From Pseudomonadota bacterium (lineage in GTDB: Bacteria; Pseudomonadota; Alphaproteobacteria; Caulobacterales; Caulobacteraceae), in NCBI GenBank assembly GCA_023433655.1, contig JAEYUE010000341.1:1-12759 (forward strand): a stretch of 12,759 nt of DNA. Reading direction: 5' to 3'. The notes below the pieces were generated by a model, which searched no databases, was not told where the DNA came from, and was given only the letters and a program-made list of their open reading frames with translations. Shown piece by piece: positions 1 to 7,623 of the stretch. Made by a program: the position numbers and the translations under genes. Each line of letters starts with the position of its first letter. The first letter of the stretch is position 1.

Positions 1-863
1 ACGTGGAGAACTACCCCGGCTTCGCCGACGTCATCCAGGGCCCCTGGCTGATGGAGCAGATGCAGAAGCAGGCCGAGCACGTCGGCACCGAGGTGATCCA
101 CGACATCGTGGTCAAGGCCGACCTGTCGCAGCGGCCCTTCCGCCTGACGCTGGACTCCGGGACCGAGCTGCTGGCCGAGACGGTGATCATCTCGACCGGG
201 GCCCAGGCCAAGTGGCTCGGGCTGGAAAGCGAGGCCAAATACCAGGGCTTCGGCGTGTCCGCCTGCGCCACCTGCGACGGCTTCTTCTTCCGCGGCAAGG
301 AGGTGATCGTGGTCGGCGGCGGAAACACCGCGGTCGAGGAGGCGCTGTTCCTGACCAATTTCGCCTCGAAGGTCACCATCGTGCACCGCCGCGACGAGTT
401 CCGCGCCGAGCGCATCCTGCAGGACCGGCTGTTCGCCAACCCAAAGGTCGAGGTCATCTGGAACTCGGCCATCGACGAGGTGCTGGGCGCCGAGACCGAT
501 GGCGGCCTGACCGTCACCGGCGCGCGGCTGAAAAACGTGAAGACCGGGGCGACGCGCGACGTCGCGGCCGACGGCGTGTTCATCGCCATCGGCCACGCCC
601 CGTCGTCCGAACTGTTCGCGGGTCAGCTGGAGACCAAGGCCGGCGGCTATCTGGTGGTCAAGCCGGGCACGGCCGCGACGGCTATCGAGGGCGTCTGGGC
701 CGCCGGCGACGTCACCGACGACGTCTATCGGCAGGCCGTGACGGCGGCGGGCATGGGCTGCATGGCGGCGCTGGAGGCGGTGCGCTTCCTCGCCGAGCAG
801 GACCACAAGGCCGAGGGCCATCCGATCCCGCACAGGGAAGCCGAAAAGATCGGGGCCTGGTAG
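1..863 (+). CDS. trxB: Thioredoxin reductase, C-terminal ~286 residues (5' end outside window)
   Basis: NADPH-dependent flavoenzyme that reduces thioredoxin in the cytoplasm. The reading frame is open to the left edge, and the GTG at base 3 is an internal Val of a 'VENYPGF' stretch typical of the family, so the N-terminal FAD-binding GxGxxG part is missing. Visible, in window numbering: redox pair CATC (Cys88/Cys91) followed by DGFFF; NADPH-binding GGGNTA (105-110) and HRRDEFRA (128-135); C-terminal FAD motif GD (235-236) with RQAVTAAG (243-250). These are in the order expected for a low-molecular-weight TrxR. It ends with TAG and converges on the response regulator with only 3 bp between the stop codons. 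Family assignment is secure; only the missing 5' end is uncertain. Confidence 0.96.
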   Translation, partial: VENYPGFADVIQGPWLMEQMQKQAEHVGTEVIHDIVVKADLSQRPFRLTLDSGTELLAETVIISTGAQAKWLGLESEAKYQGFGVSACATCDGFFFRGKEVIVVGGGNTAVEEALFLTNFASKVTIVHRRDEFRAERILQDRLFANPKVEVIWNSAIDEVLGAETDGGLTVTGARLKNVKTGATRDVAADGVFIAIGHAPSSELFAGQLETKAGGYLVVKPGTAATAIEGVWAAGDVTDDVYRQAVTAAGMGCMAALEAVRFLAEQDHKAEGHPIPHREAEKIGAW

Positions 864-866
864 GCC

Positions 867-1274
867 TCAGCCGAACAGCTGCAGCTCCGGCGGGGCGTAC
901 TGCACGGGCTGGCCCTGACGGCGGCGCAGGGCGTAGTCGACGGCGGTCTGCACCGCGCGTTCGTCGGTGGGCTTGGACAGCACCCCGATCGTCCCGGCCA
1001 CGCCCTGGCGCACCATGCCGGGGTTGGCGGTCATGAACAGCACGGTGACGCCCAGCTCCTGGCCGAGTTCCCGGCCGAGAGCGACCCCCGTCGGACCATC
1101 CGACAGATGGATGTCGACCAGCGCCAGATCGACCTCGGTCTCGCGCACGATCTCGCGCGCCGACGCGGCGTCCGCCACGGTGGCGACGACCTCGTGACCG
1201 AGGTCCTCGAGCACGAAGCGCAGCTCCATGGCCACGAGGGCTTCGTCTTCGATGATCAGGATGCGGGCGGTCAT
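867..1274 (-). CDS. Single-domain response regulator (receiver only)
   Basis: A 135-aa protein consisting of one CheY-like receiver domain and a short tail, with no output domain. Acidic pocket Glu9/Asp10, phospho-acceptor Asp54 (in LVDIHLSDG), switch Thr82 (FMTANP) and Lys101 (SKP) are all present, so phosphorylation should be possible. It lies 87 bp downstream of an HWE histidine kinase on the same strand, which is its likely partner. HWE kinases paired with single-domain regulators (for example LovK/LovR in Caulobacter) are known to tune the general stress response; that role here is inference. Start: ATG at 1274, with an in-frame TGA a few codons upstream. No Shine-Dalgarno is apparent; the leader instead holds a tandem 8-mer repeat. 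A degenerate sigma-EcfG-like site sits about 60 bp upstream. Confidence 0.92.
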   Translation of the reverse strand: MTARILIIEDEALVAMELRFVLEDLGHEVVATVADAASAREIVRETEVDLALVDIHLSDGPTGVALGRELGQELGVTVLFMTANPGMVRQGVAGTIGVLSKPTDERAVQTAVDYALRRRQGQPVQYAPPELQLFG

Positions 1275-1282
1275 TTCGGTCG

Positions 1283-1304
1283 GGTCAGTCGGTCAGTCGG
1301 TCAG
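1283..1304. repeat. Tandem 8-bp repeat, 2.75 copies, in response-regulator leader
   Basis: GGTCAGTC occurs at 1283-1290 and 1291-1298, followed by a partial GGTCAG at 1299-1304. It lies 9-30 bp upstream of the response-regulator ATG, where a ribosome binding site would be expected. It is non-coding as annotated. Copy-number change by slippage would move upstream signals relative to the start codon without altering the protein. No function is known. Confidence 0.8.
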
Positions 1305-1334
1305 AAATCAATGTAATCCGGATGGGGCGGAGGA

Positions 1335-1360
1335 AACCCCAGGTAAGTGCCGCGGGTTCC
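1335..1360 (-). promoter_or_regulatory. Degenerate sigma-EcfG-like promoter candidate before the response regulator
   Basis: On the minus strand GGAAC (1356-1360) is followed after 17 bp by GGTT (1335-1338), one mismatch from the CGTT -10 consensus. It begins directly after the kinase stop codon and ends 60 bp before the regulator start. If real, the regulator could be transcribed separately from the kinase during stress. The mismatch, longer spacer and longer leader make it weaker than the three perfect sites elsewhere in this window. Confidence 0.3.
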
Positions 1361-1361
1361 G

Positions 1362-2438
1362 TCATGCGACGTTTTGCGCCGCCCGGCGCCGGGACAGGGC
1401 CGTCGCGGGAAGGTCCGCAACCACCTGCAAACCCTCCCTGAGCCACTTCCGTTCCAGCCGTCCGCCCAACTGGCCCTCGACGGACAGACTGGCGAGCGAG
1501 GAGCCGAAACCGGACCGCTCCGGCGGTCCCAGAACGGCCGGTCCGCCCGCCTCGGTCCACGTCAGAATGAAACGTTCGCCCTCACGGCGGGTGTCGAGGG
1601 TGACCCGCCCGACCTCGCGCGACAGGGCGCCGTACTTCGCCGCATTGGTGGCCAGCTCGTGGAACAGCAGGGCGACCGAGGTGGCGGCCTGGTCGTCGAA
1701 GGTGGCGTCGTCGCCGCTGATCAGCACGCGGGGCGTGCCGGTCAGATCGCTGTACGGCTTGAACAGGTCAGCCAGGAAGGCGTGCAGGGTCATCGAGCCG
1801 ACCGTCGGCTTCGAACTCTCGCTGTGCGGCCGGACGAATTCATGGGCGCGGGCCAGCGCGTTGATGCGGGTGCGGACAGCGTCGGCGAAGGCCTTGGCCT
1901 CGGGGTGCTGCCGGGCCGACAGGGCGATGAGGGCCGAGACCACGGCGAAGATGTTCTTGATCCGGTGGCTCAGCTCCTGGCTGAGCAGTTCCTTGGCCTG
2001 GTCGGACCGTTTCAGGTCGTCGATGTCGGTGCAGGTCCCGAACCAGCGGGTGATCTCGCCCGCCTCGTTGCGGATCGGCCGGGCCCGGCCCAGGGTCCAG
2101 CGATAGACGCCGTCGTTCCGGCGCAGGCGGTATTCGATCTCGTAGGGTTCGCCGCTCTCGAGGCAGCGCCGCCACAGGTCGAAGGCCCGCTCCTGGTCGT
2201 CGGGATGGAACATCCCGTTCCAGCCCTCGCCGTCGGTCGAGCCCTCGGGCACGCCGGTGAACTCGTACCAGCGGGCGTTAAAGTAGTCGTGGAAGCCGTC
2301 GGGGCGGGTGGACCACACCATCTGGGGCATGGAGTCGGCGATGGCGCGGAAGCGGGCTTCGCTTTCAGCCAGGGCCTGAACGGTCAGGGCCAACTGGCGT
2401 TCGACGGAAGGATCGCCGTTCGGGTCGGATTGGGTCAC
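1362..2438 (-). CDS. PAS-domain HWE-family sensor histidine kinase
   Basis: A 358-aa soluble sensor kinase with no signal peptide or membrane segment. Residues 25-145 form a PAS_3-type fold (ends with TCTDIDDLKR). The dimerisation/phosphotransfer part has ELSHRIKN with His158, typical of the HWE/HisKA_2 class. The ATPase part has the N-box HELATNAAKYG (Asn265), the W-x-E signature WTE (294-296) followed by GGP, and a compressed G-box SGFGSS. The start is GTG at 2438 with GAGG 5 bp upstream. It lies 81 bp downstream of the SleB-like hydrolase and 87 bp upstream of the single-domain regulator, all on one strand. Kinases of this class commonly feed the PhyR-NepR-EcfG stress cascade in Alphaproteobacteria; the signal sensed here cannot be told from sequence. 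Confidence 0.93.
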   Translation of the reverse strand: MTQSDPNGDPSVERQLALTVQALAESEARFRAIADSMPQMVWSTRPDGFHDYFNARWYEFTGVPEGSTDGEGWNGMFHPDDQERAFDLWRRCLESGEPYEIEYRLRRNDGVYRWTLGRARPIRNEAGEITRWFGTCTDIDDLKRSDQAKELLSQELSHRIKNIFAVVSALIALSARQHPEAKAFADAVRTRINALARAHEFVRPHSESSKPTVGSMTLHAFLADLFKPYSDLTGTPRVLISGDDATFDDQAATSVALLFHELATNAAKYGALSREVGRVTLDTRREGERFILTWTEAGGPAVLGPPERSGFGSSLASLSVEGQLGGRLERKWLREGLQVVADLPATALSRRRAAQNVA

Positions 2439-2519
2439 GGAGCCTCAACAACGGCGCAAGGTCGCACTCGGGGACAGCATCAATGCGCAACCCCCCTCAA
2501 GCGTTGCAAGAAAGGGCAC

Positions 2520-3704
2520 TCAGGAAGCGGGTCGACCGACTTCCTCGACGTCCATGACCGTCACGCCGGGGGGCGGAGCGGCTGGCGGGGCGGGTTCGGC
2601 CCGGGGGGCCTCGAAGGCCGCGAGCCGCTGGTTGATCTCAGCGATCTGGTCGGGGGTGGCCTGGCGGCGGCCGCCCAGCGACATCACCCCGACGACCCGG
2701 GTCTGGCCGTCTATGACCACGGTGCGGGCGGCGGCCTGGCCGTTGGCGGCCGCCTCGGCGAGGTCGGCCTCCGCCTCCGTCGCGGCGACGAGCTGGATCC
2801 GGGGCCGCGCGAAACGCGCCTCGTCGATGCGCGGCTCGCGCCCGGCGTAGGTCTGGCGGAACGCCGCCGGCTCTCCGTAGACGCCCTTCCACCGGTAGAA
2901 GATATGCGCGCCGATCTGCGTCAGCTTGTTCAGGGTCGGGGCCCACCAAGGGTGGACGTAGTTGGCGTGATAGTGGGTCGCCGTGCCCACCTTCGTCGCG
3001 ACGTGGCCGGCCAGGGCGCGTTCCGCCACCCGGGCGGCGCGGTCCCAGGCCCACTTCACGGGCCCCTGCCCGAGGGAGCCATCGCAGGTGAAGCTGAACT
3101 GGCAGCCGGTGACCCGCTCGGCCCCCTCATAGACGACGCCGCAGACCGAATTGGGATAATTGGGGTCGCGCACGCGGTTGAGCACCACCTGGGCGACCGC
3201 CTCCTGCCCCTCGGTCGGCTCAAGGGCCGCCTCGTAATAGACCGCCTGGGTCAGGCAGCGGACGGCGCGGCGCCGGTCCTCGGCCGTGGCCGGCTTGAAC
3301 GCGAAGGGCTGCACCGGCCGCAGCAGGCCTGACGCCGGCATGGCGGCGTTGAGTTTGTGGGCCTCGAGGCCCGAGGCCCCGAAATCCAGCGAGGGCTTGC
3401 CGCCCAGCGAGAGGGTCTCCCAGCCGGGCGTGAGACCGTACAGGGCGGCGCGCCGCTCGCCGGGATCGTGGCGCATCGCGATCGCCAGCTGGGACGGGGT
3501 CATGCGCGCGCTCAGCGCGGCGAGGCCCTTCTCGCCAAGCTCTCCGCCCGTCACGCGGCGCACGGCCTCGGCGCGGGTGTCGATCTCGGGACGCGGGGTC
3601 GAGCTGGCGGCCATGGCCACGCCGAAGGCGGCGAGCGCAGCCGGGGCCGCGGCCGCAATGCGGCGGCCCTGCTTCAGCGTCGCTGTCCAGTCGATCGCGG
3701 CCAA
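2520..3704 (-). CDS. SleB-like cell-wall hydrolase (Hydrolase_2 family), copy 1
   Basis: A 394-aa putative envelope peptidoglycan hydrolase. Residues 1-34 have a KQGRR charged patch then an Ala-rich hydrophobic stretch, read as a Sec signal or membrane anchor. The SleB/CwlJ-type catalytic domain spans about 149-272: CLTQAVYYEA with probable catalytic Glu158, AQVVLNRVR, NSVCGVVY, GCQFSFTCDGS, TATHYH and IGAHIFYRW. After it comes a roughly 120-residue tail ending Pro/Ala-rich. The family cleaves the glycan strand of peptidoglycan; SleB itself is a spore-germination lytic transglycosylase, but this is not a spore former, so the role is probably growth or envelope remodelling. Start: TTG at 3704 with GGGAG about 8 bp upstream and a fitting N-terminus. 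A perfect-armed palindrome lies 27-42 bp upstream. It is a paralogue of the gene at 8776-9894. Confidence 0.9.
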   Translation of the reverse strand: MAAIDWTATLKQGRRIAAAAPAALAAFGVAMAASSTPRPEIDTRAEAVRRVTGGELGEKGLAALSARMTPSQLAIAMRHDPGERRAALYGLTPGWETLSLGGKPSLDFGASGLEAHKLNAAMPASGLLRPVQPFAFKPATAEDRRRAVRCLTQAVYYEAALEPTEGQEAVAQVVLNRVRDPNYPNSVCGVVYEGAERVTGCQFSFTCDGSLGQGPVKWAWDRAARVAERALAGHVATKVGTATHYHANYVHPWWAPTLNKLTQIGAHIFYRWKGVYGEPAAFRQTYAGREPRIDEARFARPRIQLVAATEAEADLAEAAANGQAAARTVVIDGQTRVVGVMSLGGRRQATPDQIAEINQRLAAFEAPRAEPAPPAAPPPGVTVMDVEEVGRPAS

Positions 3705-3730
3705 ATCCAGCTCCCGGTTGCGGCGGTTGC

Positions 3731-3746
3731 GCCGGAGTTCTCCGGC
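3731..3746. promoter_or_regulatory. 16-bp palindrome upstream of SleB-like gene 1 (possible operator)
   Basis: GCCGGAG-TT-CTCCGGC has perfect 7-bp arms and lies 27-42 bp before the TTG start of the leftward hydrolase, in the 250-bp divergent region shared with the hybrid kinase. Two direct CGGTTGCG repeats, 9 bp apart (3715-3722, 3724-3731), fill the space between it and the ribosome binding site. It could be a repressor operator or an mRNA leader hairpin. High GC makes such palindromes fairly likely by chance. Confidence 0.35.
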
Positions 3747-3896
3747 TAGTCGCCAAGCACGGCGGTTTTCAGGCGGAAAATCGCCGCTCGGTCAAGGCGG
3801 TCCGCCCTTTCAGCCCCGGCCGGTCGCCCCGAGAGGTGGGGACTGACGCCGCCGGCGCAAGCCTCGCGCGCGCGGCTGGCAAACGTCCGGGTTGCC

Positions 3897-3921
3897 GGAA
3901 CGCAAACGGGACCAATACGTT
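3897..3921 (+). promoter_or_regulatory. Sigma-EcfG (general stress) promoter of the hybrid kinase
   Basis: GGAAC (3897-3901), 16 bp, CGTT (3918-3921): a perfect match to the alphaproteobacterial general-stress consensus GGAAC-N16/17-CGTT. Transcription would begin near 3928, giving a leader of about 26 nt that contains GGGGGA (3941-3946) in Shine-Dalgarno position before the TTG at 3955. The site lies inside the longest version of the kinase reading frame, so it also argues against a start at 3892. Confidence 0.7.
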
Positions 3922-3954
3922 GCCGTGGTTCGCGCGCTGCGGGGGAACGGGTTT

Positions 3955-6900
3955 TTGAGCGCTGTCGGGGTGCTTCAGCGGTTACTGGATGTCGACGCCG
4001 GCGTGACCCGTCTCGCGCGCGTGCGCCCGCGGCCGTGGTGGGCGTCGATGCTGATCGGGGTCGCCTGCGCCGTGATCATGCTTCTGGTCCGCAAGGCGCT
4101 GTCGGCCTTCTACGCCGACATCACCGGCTTCATGATCTTGCTGCCGGCGGTCATCGTCGCCGCGTTGGCAGGCGGACGCGCCGCGGGCCTCACCGCCCTC
4201 GCCGTGTCCCTGCTCGGCGGCTGGTTCCTCGTCGGATTCGATACGGTCGGCGCCGGCGTCTCCAACCGGCTGGGCGTGATCGCAACGACCAACTTCATCG
4301 TCGTGGGGCTGTTCTCGACCTTCGTCGCCGCGTCCCTGCGCAAGGTGCTGGGACGGCTGGACGCCTCGGTCGACGCCCTCCGTCTCTCGACCGCCCGAAT
4401 CAGCGACAGCGAGCATCGCCTGCAGCTGATCAGCGAACAGGCGCCGGTCATGCTGTGGATGAGCGACGAGCAGGGCCAGTGCGTCCACCTCAACCTCGCG
4501 CTCAGGCGGTTCTGGGGCCTGAGCGAGCCGACCGGGGTGGACTTCACCCGGTTCCTTCACGACGAGGACCGCGAGCGGGTGGCCGCCGTCATCCTCGAGG
4601 CCATGAAGCGCGGGACGGGCTTCGAGGTCGAGGCGCGCTACCGTCGGGCGGACGGCGAATGGCGCACCCTGCATACCGAGGCGCGGCCGCGCCTCGACCC
4701 GGAGGGCCGCCTGCTCGGCATGATCGGCGTCAATGTCGACGTCACCGAGGCCCGCAAGGCGGAAGCCGCCCTTCTGGAGCGGGAGGCCCAGTTGCAGGCC
4801 ATGGTCGACCAGGCTTCGGCCGGCATCGCCCGGGTCGGTCTGGACGGCGCCATCCTCAGCGCCAACGCCCGCTACGCCGAGATCGCCGGCGTGCCCCACG
4901 ACCAGATCGTCGGGCTCAGCACCGAGGCGGTCAGCCATCCCGACGACATCGAGCCGACCCGCCGCGCCCTCCAACAGGCCCTCAGGGAGGGCGGCGCCCA
5001 GCTGGAAAAGCGCTACATCCGGCCCGACGGCTCCATGGTGTGGGTGGTCATCAGCCTGCGGGCCCTGACAGGGCCCCGCGGTGAGGTGGAAGGCTATATC
5101 GCCGTCGTGGTCGACATCTCCGGCGCCAAGGCGGCGGAGGCCGCGCTGCGCGAGAGCGAGGCCCGGTTCCGCCTCATGGCCGACACGGCGCCCTCCCCGG
5201 TGTGGCTGACCAACGCCGAAGGCGAGGTGGAATTTGTCAACGCCGCCCTTATCCAGTTCTACGGCCGCCCGGCGGACGAGATCCTCGGCCACGTCTGGCG
5301 CGAAGCCATCCATTCCGACGACGTCGCCGACGTGGAGGCCGCCCAGGCCCGAAGCCGGCCCCAACGCCAGCCCTACGGCTTCGAGGCCCGCTTCCGCCGC
5401 GCGGACGGCGCCTGGCGATGGATGCGGATCGCCGTGAACCCCCGCTTCGCCGCGGACGGGACCTTCATGGGCTATGTCGGCATGTCCTTCGATGTCACCG
5501 ACAGCCGGGAGGCGATCGAGGCCATGGCGCGCCAGGAACGCCGCCAGAGCTTCCTGCTGGAACTGACCGACTCGCTCCGGGACCTGACGTCGTCGGAAGA
5601 GATCATGGCCGAAGTCGAACGGGCGCTCGGCTCCGAGCTGAAGGTCCAGCGCGTCGGCTACGGCGAGGTCGACCAGGAGCGCGGACAGGTCACCATGAGC
5701 CGCGACTGGACCGCGGACGTGGTCAGCGCCCATGGCCAGTTCGCGCTGGACGCCTTCGGCGCTGGTCTGATCACCGATCTGGCCGCGGGCCAGGTGATCC
5801 GCATCCCGGACGTGCGCGAGGACCCGCGCACCCGGGTGGCCGTGGACGCCTTCGACCGCCTGCAGACCCGGTCCCTGATCCGCGCGCCGCTGATCCGGGC
5901 CGGCCGCCTTCGCGCCTTCCTCTACGCCCACGATTCCCGGGTGCGCGAGTGGACCGACGAGGAGGTCGAGCTGCTCCAGGAGGTCGCCAACCGCACCTGG
6001 ACCGAGATCGAGCGCACCCGCGCCGAGGCCGAGCTTCGCGAAAGCGAGGAGCGTTTCCGGGCCATCGCCGACACGGCGCCCGTGCTCATCTGGGTCACCC
6101 ACCAGGACCGCACCCGCGCCTTCGTCAACCAGGCCTATGTGGCTTACAGCGGCGGAACCTACGAAGAGGCGCGCCTGCTGGACTGGCGCACCATCATCCA
6201 TCCGGACGACCAGCCGCGGGCCTTGGCGGAGTCAGTCGCCGGCGAGGCCTCTGGACAGCCTTTCTCCCTGGAGGCCCGCTACCGCCGCCACGACGGCGAA
6301 TACCGTTGGCTGAAGTCGTTCTCGCGACCGCGCTTCGGCGCCCAGGGCGAGGTGATCGGTTTCGTCGGCGTCGCCTTCGACGTCACCGAGGCCAAGCGCG
6401 CCGAGAACGACCTGAAGCGGATCAACGAGCTGCTCGAGGAGCGCGTCAGCGAGGCTCTGGCGGAGAAGGCCAAGGCCGAGGCGGACCTGATGCACGCCCA
6501 GCGGATGGAGGCGGTCGGACGGCTGACCGGCGGCGTCGCCCACGACTTCAACAACCTGCTGACCGTCGTCATCGGCGCCCTCGACATGATGCTGAAGTCG
6601 CCGCACGACGCCGCCCGGCAGAAGAAGATGGGCGAGGCGGCCCTGGCGGCGGCGCGCCGGGGCGAACGCCTGACGCACCAGTTGCTCGCCTTCTCCCGCC
6701 GCCAGGCCCTGCGCCCCGAGGCGACCGACCTCAACGCCCTGATCCGGGAAAGCGAGCCGCTCCTGCGCCGCGCCCTCGGGGAAGCGATCGACTTCAAGCT
6801 GAAGCTGAAGCGCGGCGGCGCGCGGGTCAGCGTCGATCCCGCCCAGTTCGAGGCGGCCCTGCTCAACCTGGTCGTCAACGCCCGCGACGCCCTTGGCGAC

Positions 6901-7617
6901 AGCGGCCGGGTGGCTGTCGAGACCCTGTCCTGCACGGTCGCGCCGGGCGAAATCCCCGAACTGGCGCCGGGACCCTACATCTGCATCGGGGTGTCCGACA
7001 CCGGCAGCGGCATGAGCCGGGACGTGATCGAGCGGGTGTTCGAGCCCTTCTTCACCACCAAGCCCGTCGGCAAGGGCACCGGCCTGGGCCTGAGCCAGGT
7101 CTACGGCTTTGCGCGCCAGAGCGGCGGCGGCGTGCGGGTGACCTCGGAGCCCGGCGAAGGCACGGAGGTGCGCCTCTATCTGCCGCCCCTCGCTGCGAAG
7201 GAGGCGCCGGCGGGCGCAACCGCGGCCGAGGAAGTGCGCGCCATGACGGCCGGACGCCGCCTCCTGCTGGTCGAGGACGACGCCGGGGTCGCCGCCGTGG
7301 CGCAGGAACTCCTGGAGGGGATCGGCCTTGAGGTGCGCACCGCCGAGAACGCCCCGCAGGCGCTGGAGCGGCTGAACGCGGAGCGTTTCGACGTCATGCT
7401 GACGGACGTCGTCATGCCCGGCGGGATGACCGGGATCGAGCTGGCCCGCACCAGCGCGCGGGCGTGGCCGGAGATGAGCATCATCCTAACCTCGGGCTAT
7501 GCCGGGGACGATGTGGACGCGGCCCTGGCCGACGCCCCCTGGCCGCTGGTGCGCAAACCCTACACCAGCGAACAGCTGGCCGCCGCGCTCGGCGACGCGG
7601 CGGTCTCCTCAGGCTGA
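3955..7617 (+). CDS. Large membrane hybrid histidine kinase (DUF4118-like, 4 PAS, GAF, HisKA, ATPase, receiver)
   Basis: A 1220-aa inner-membrane sensor, numbered from the TTG at 3955. Hydrophobic helices near 31-48, 58-85 and 107-128 resemble the KdpD-type DUF4118 region. Then follow PAS about 150-267, PAS 276-390, PAS 400-516, GAF 534-684, PAS 697-815 and a charged coiled segment. HisKA carries His863 (GGVAHDFNN). The ATPase has N-box Asn975 (NLVVNARDA), Asp1015 (DTGSGM), FEPFFTT and GTGLGL at 1041-1046. The C-terminal receiver (1102-1214) has Asp1108/1109, phospho-acceptor Asp1151 (TDVVMP), Thr1179 and Lys1201, so all catalytic residues are kept. The start is chosen because a perfect sigma-EcfG promoter lies at 3897-3921 and GGGGGA sits 8 bp upstream; a longer frame exists from TTG 3892 (1241 aa) but lacks a ribosome site. 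Signal and downstream partner are unknown. It converges on the DUF6481-like gene with a 6-bp gap. Confidence 0.94.
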   Translation: MSAVGVLQRLLDVDAGVTRLARVRPRPWWASMLIGVACAVIMLLVRKALSAFYADITGFMILLPAVIVAALAGGRAAGLTALAVSLLGGWFLVGFDTVGAGVSNRLGVIATTNFIVVGLFSTFVAASLRKVLGRLDASVDALRLSTARISDSEHRLQLISEQAPVMLWMSDEQGQCVHLNLALRRFWGLSEPTGVDFTRFLHDEDRERVAAVILEAMKRGTGFEVEARYRRADGEWRTLHTEARPRLDPEGRLLGMIGVNVDVTEARKAEAALLEREAQLQAMVDQASAGIARVGLDGAILSANARYAEIAGVPHDQIVGLSTEAVSHPDDIEPTRRALQQALREGGAQLEKRYIRPDGSMVWVVISLRALTGPRGEVEGYIAVVVDISGAKAAEAALRESEARFRLMADTAPSPVWLTNAEGEVEFVNAALIQFYGRPADEILGHVWREAIHSDDVADVEAAQARSRPQRQPYGFEARFRRADGAWRWMRIAVNPRFAADGTFMGYVGMSFDVTDSREAIEAMARQERRQSFLLELTDSLRDLTSSEEIMAEVERALGSELKVQRVGYGEVDQERGQVTMSRDWTADVVSAHGQFALDAFGAGLITDLAAGQVIRIPDVREDPRTRVAVDAFDRLQTRSLIRAPLIRAGRLRAFLYAHDSRVREWTDEEVELLQEVANRTWTEIERTRAEAELRESEERFRAIADTAPVLIWVTHQDRTRAFVNQAYVAYSGGTYEEARLLDWRTIIHPDDQPRALAESVAGEASGQPFSLEARYRRHDGEYRWLKSFSRPRFGAQGEVIGFVGVAFDVTEAKRAENDLKRINELLEERVSEALAEKAKAEADLMHAQRMEAVGRLTGGVAHDFNNLLTVVIGALDMMLKSPHDAARQKKMGEAALAAARRGERLTHQLLAFSRRQALRPEATDLNALIRESEPLLRRALGEAIDFKLKLKRGGARVSVDPAQFEAALLNLVVNARDALGDSGRVAVETLSCTVAPGEIPELAPGPYICIGVSDTGSGMSRDVIERVFEPFFTTKPVGKGTGLGLSQVYGFARQSGGGVRVTSEPGEGTEVRLYLPPLAAKEAPAGATAAEEVRAMTAGRRLLLVEDDAGVAAVAQELLEGIGLEVRTAENAPQALERLNAERFDVMLTDVVMPGGMTGIELARTSARAWPEMSIILTSGYAGDDVDAALADAPWPLVRKPYTSEQLAAALGDAAVSSG

Positions 7618-7623
7618 AGCCTG

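Noticed and set aside
2201..2231. GGAAC-N-GTTCC arrangement inside the HWE kinase as a stress promoter
   Set aside because: No CGTT at 16-17 bp on either strand; simple coincidence in coding sequence.
2439..2519. GCAAC/GTTGC hairpin after SleB-like gene 1 as an intrinsic terminator
   Set aside because: Only a 5-bp stem with an 11-nt loop and no U-tract; whether the hydrolase and kinase are co-transcribed stays open. Nothing else of note is in this gap.
1347..3332. Long + strand open frame (661 codons)
   Set aside because: It is the shadow of the HWE kinase and SleB-like genes on the other strand, a common artefact in very GC-rich DNA; the opposite frames carry clear catalytic motifs.
3982..6201. 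Long - strand open frame (739 codons) opposite the hybrid kinase
   Set aside because: Low-complexity Gly/Asp/Ala/Val sequence with no domain; the + frame has complete PAS, GAF and kinase domains.
5202..7331. Overlapping + strand frame (709 codons) within the kinase
   Set aside because: Arg/Pro/Gly-rich out-of-frame shadow without recognisable motifs.
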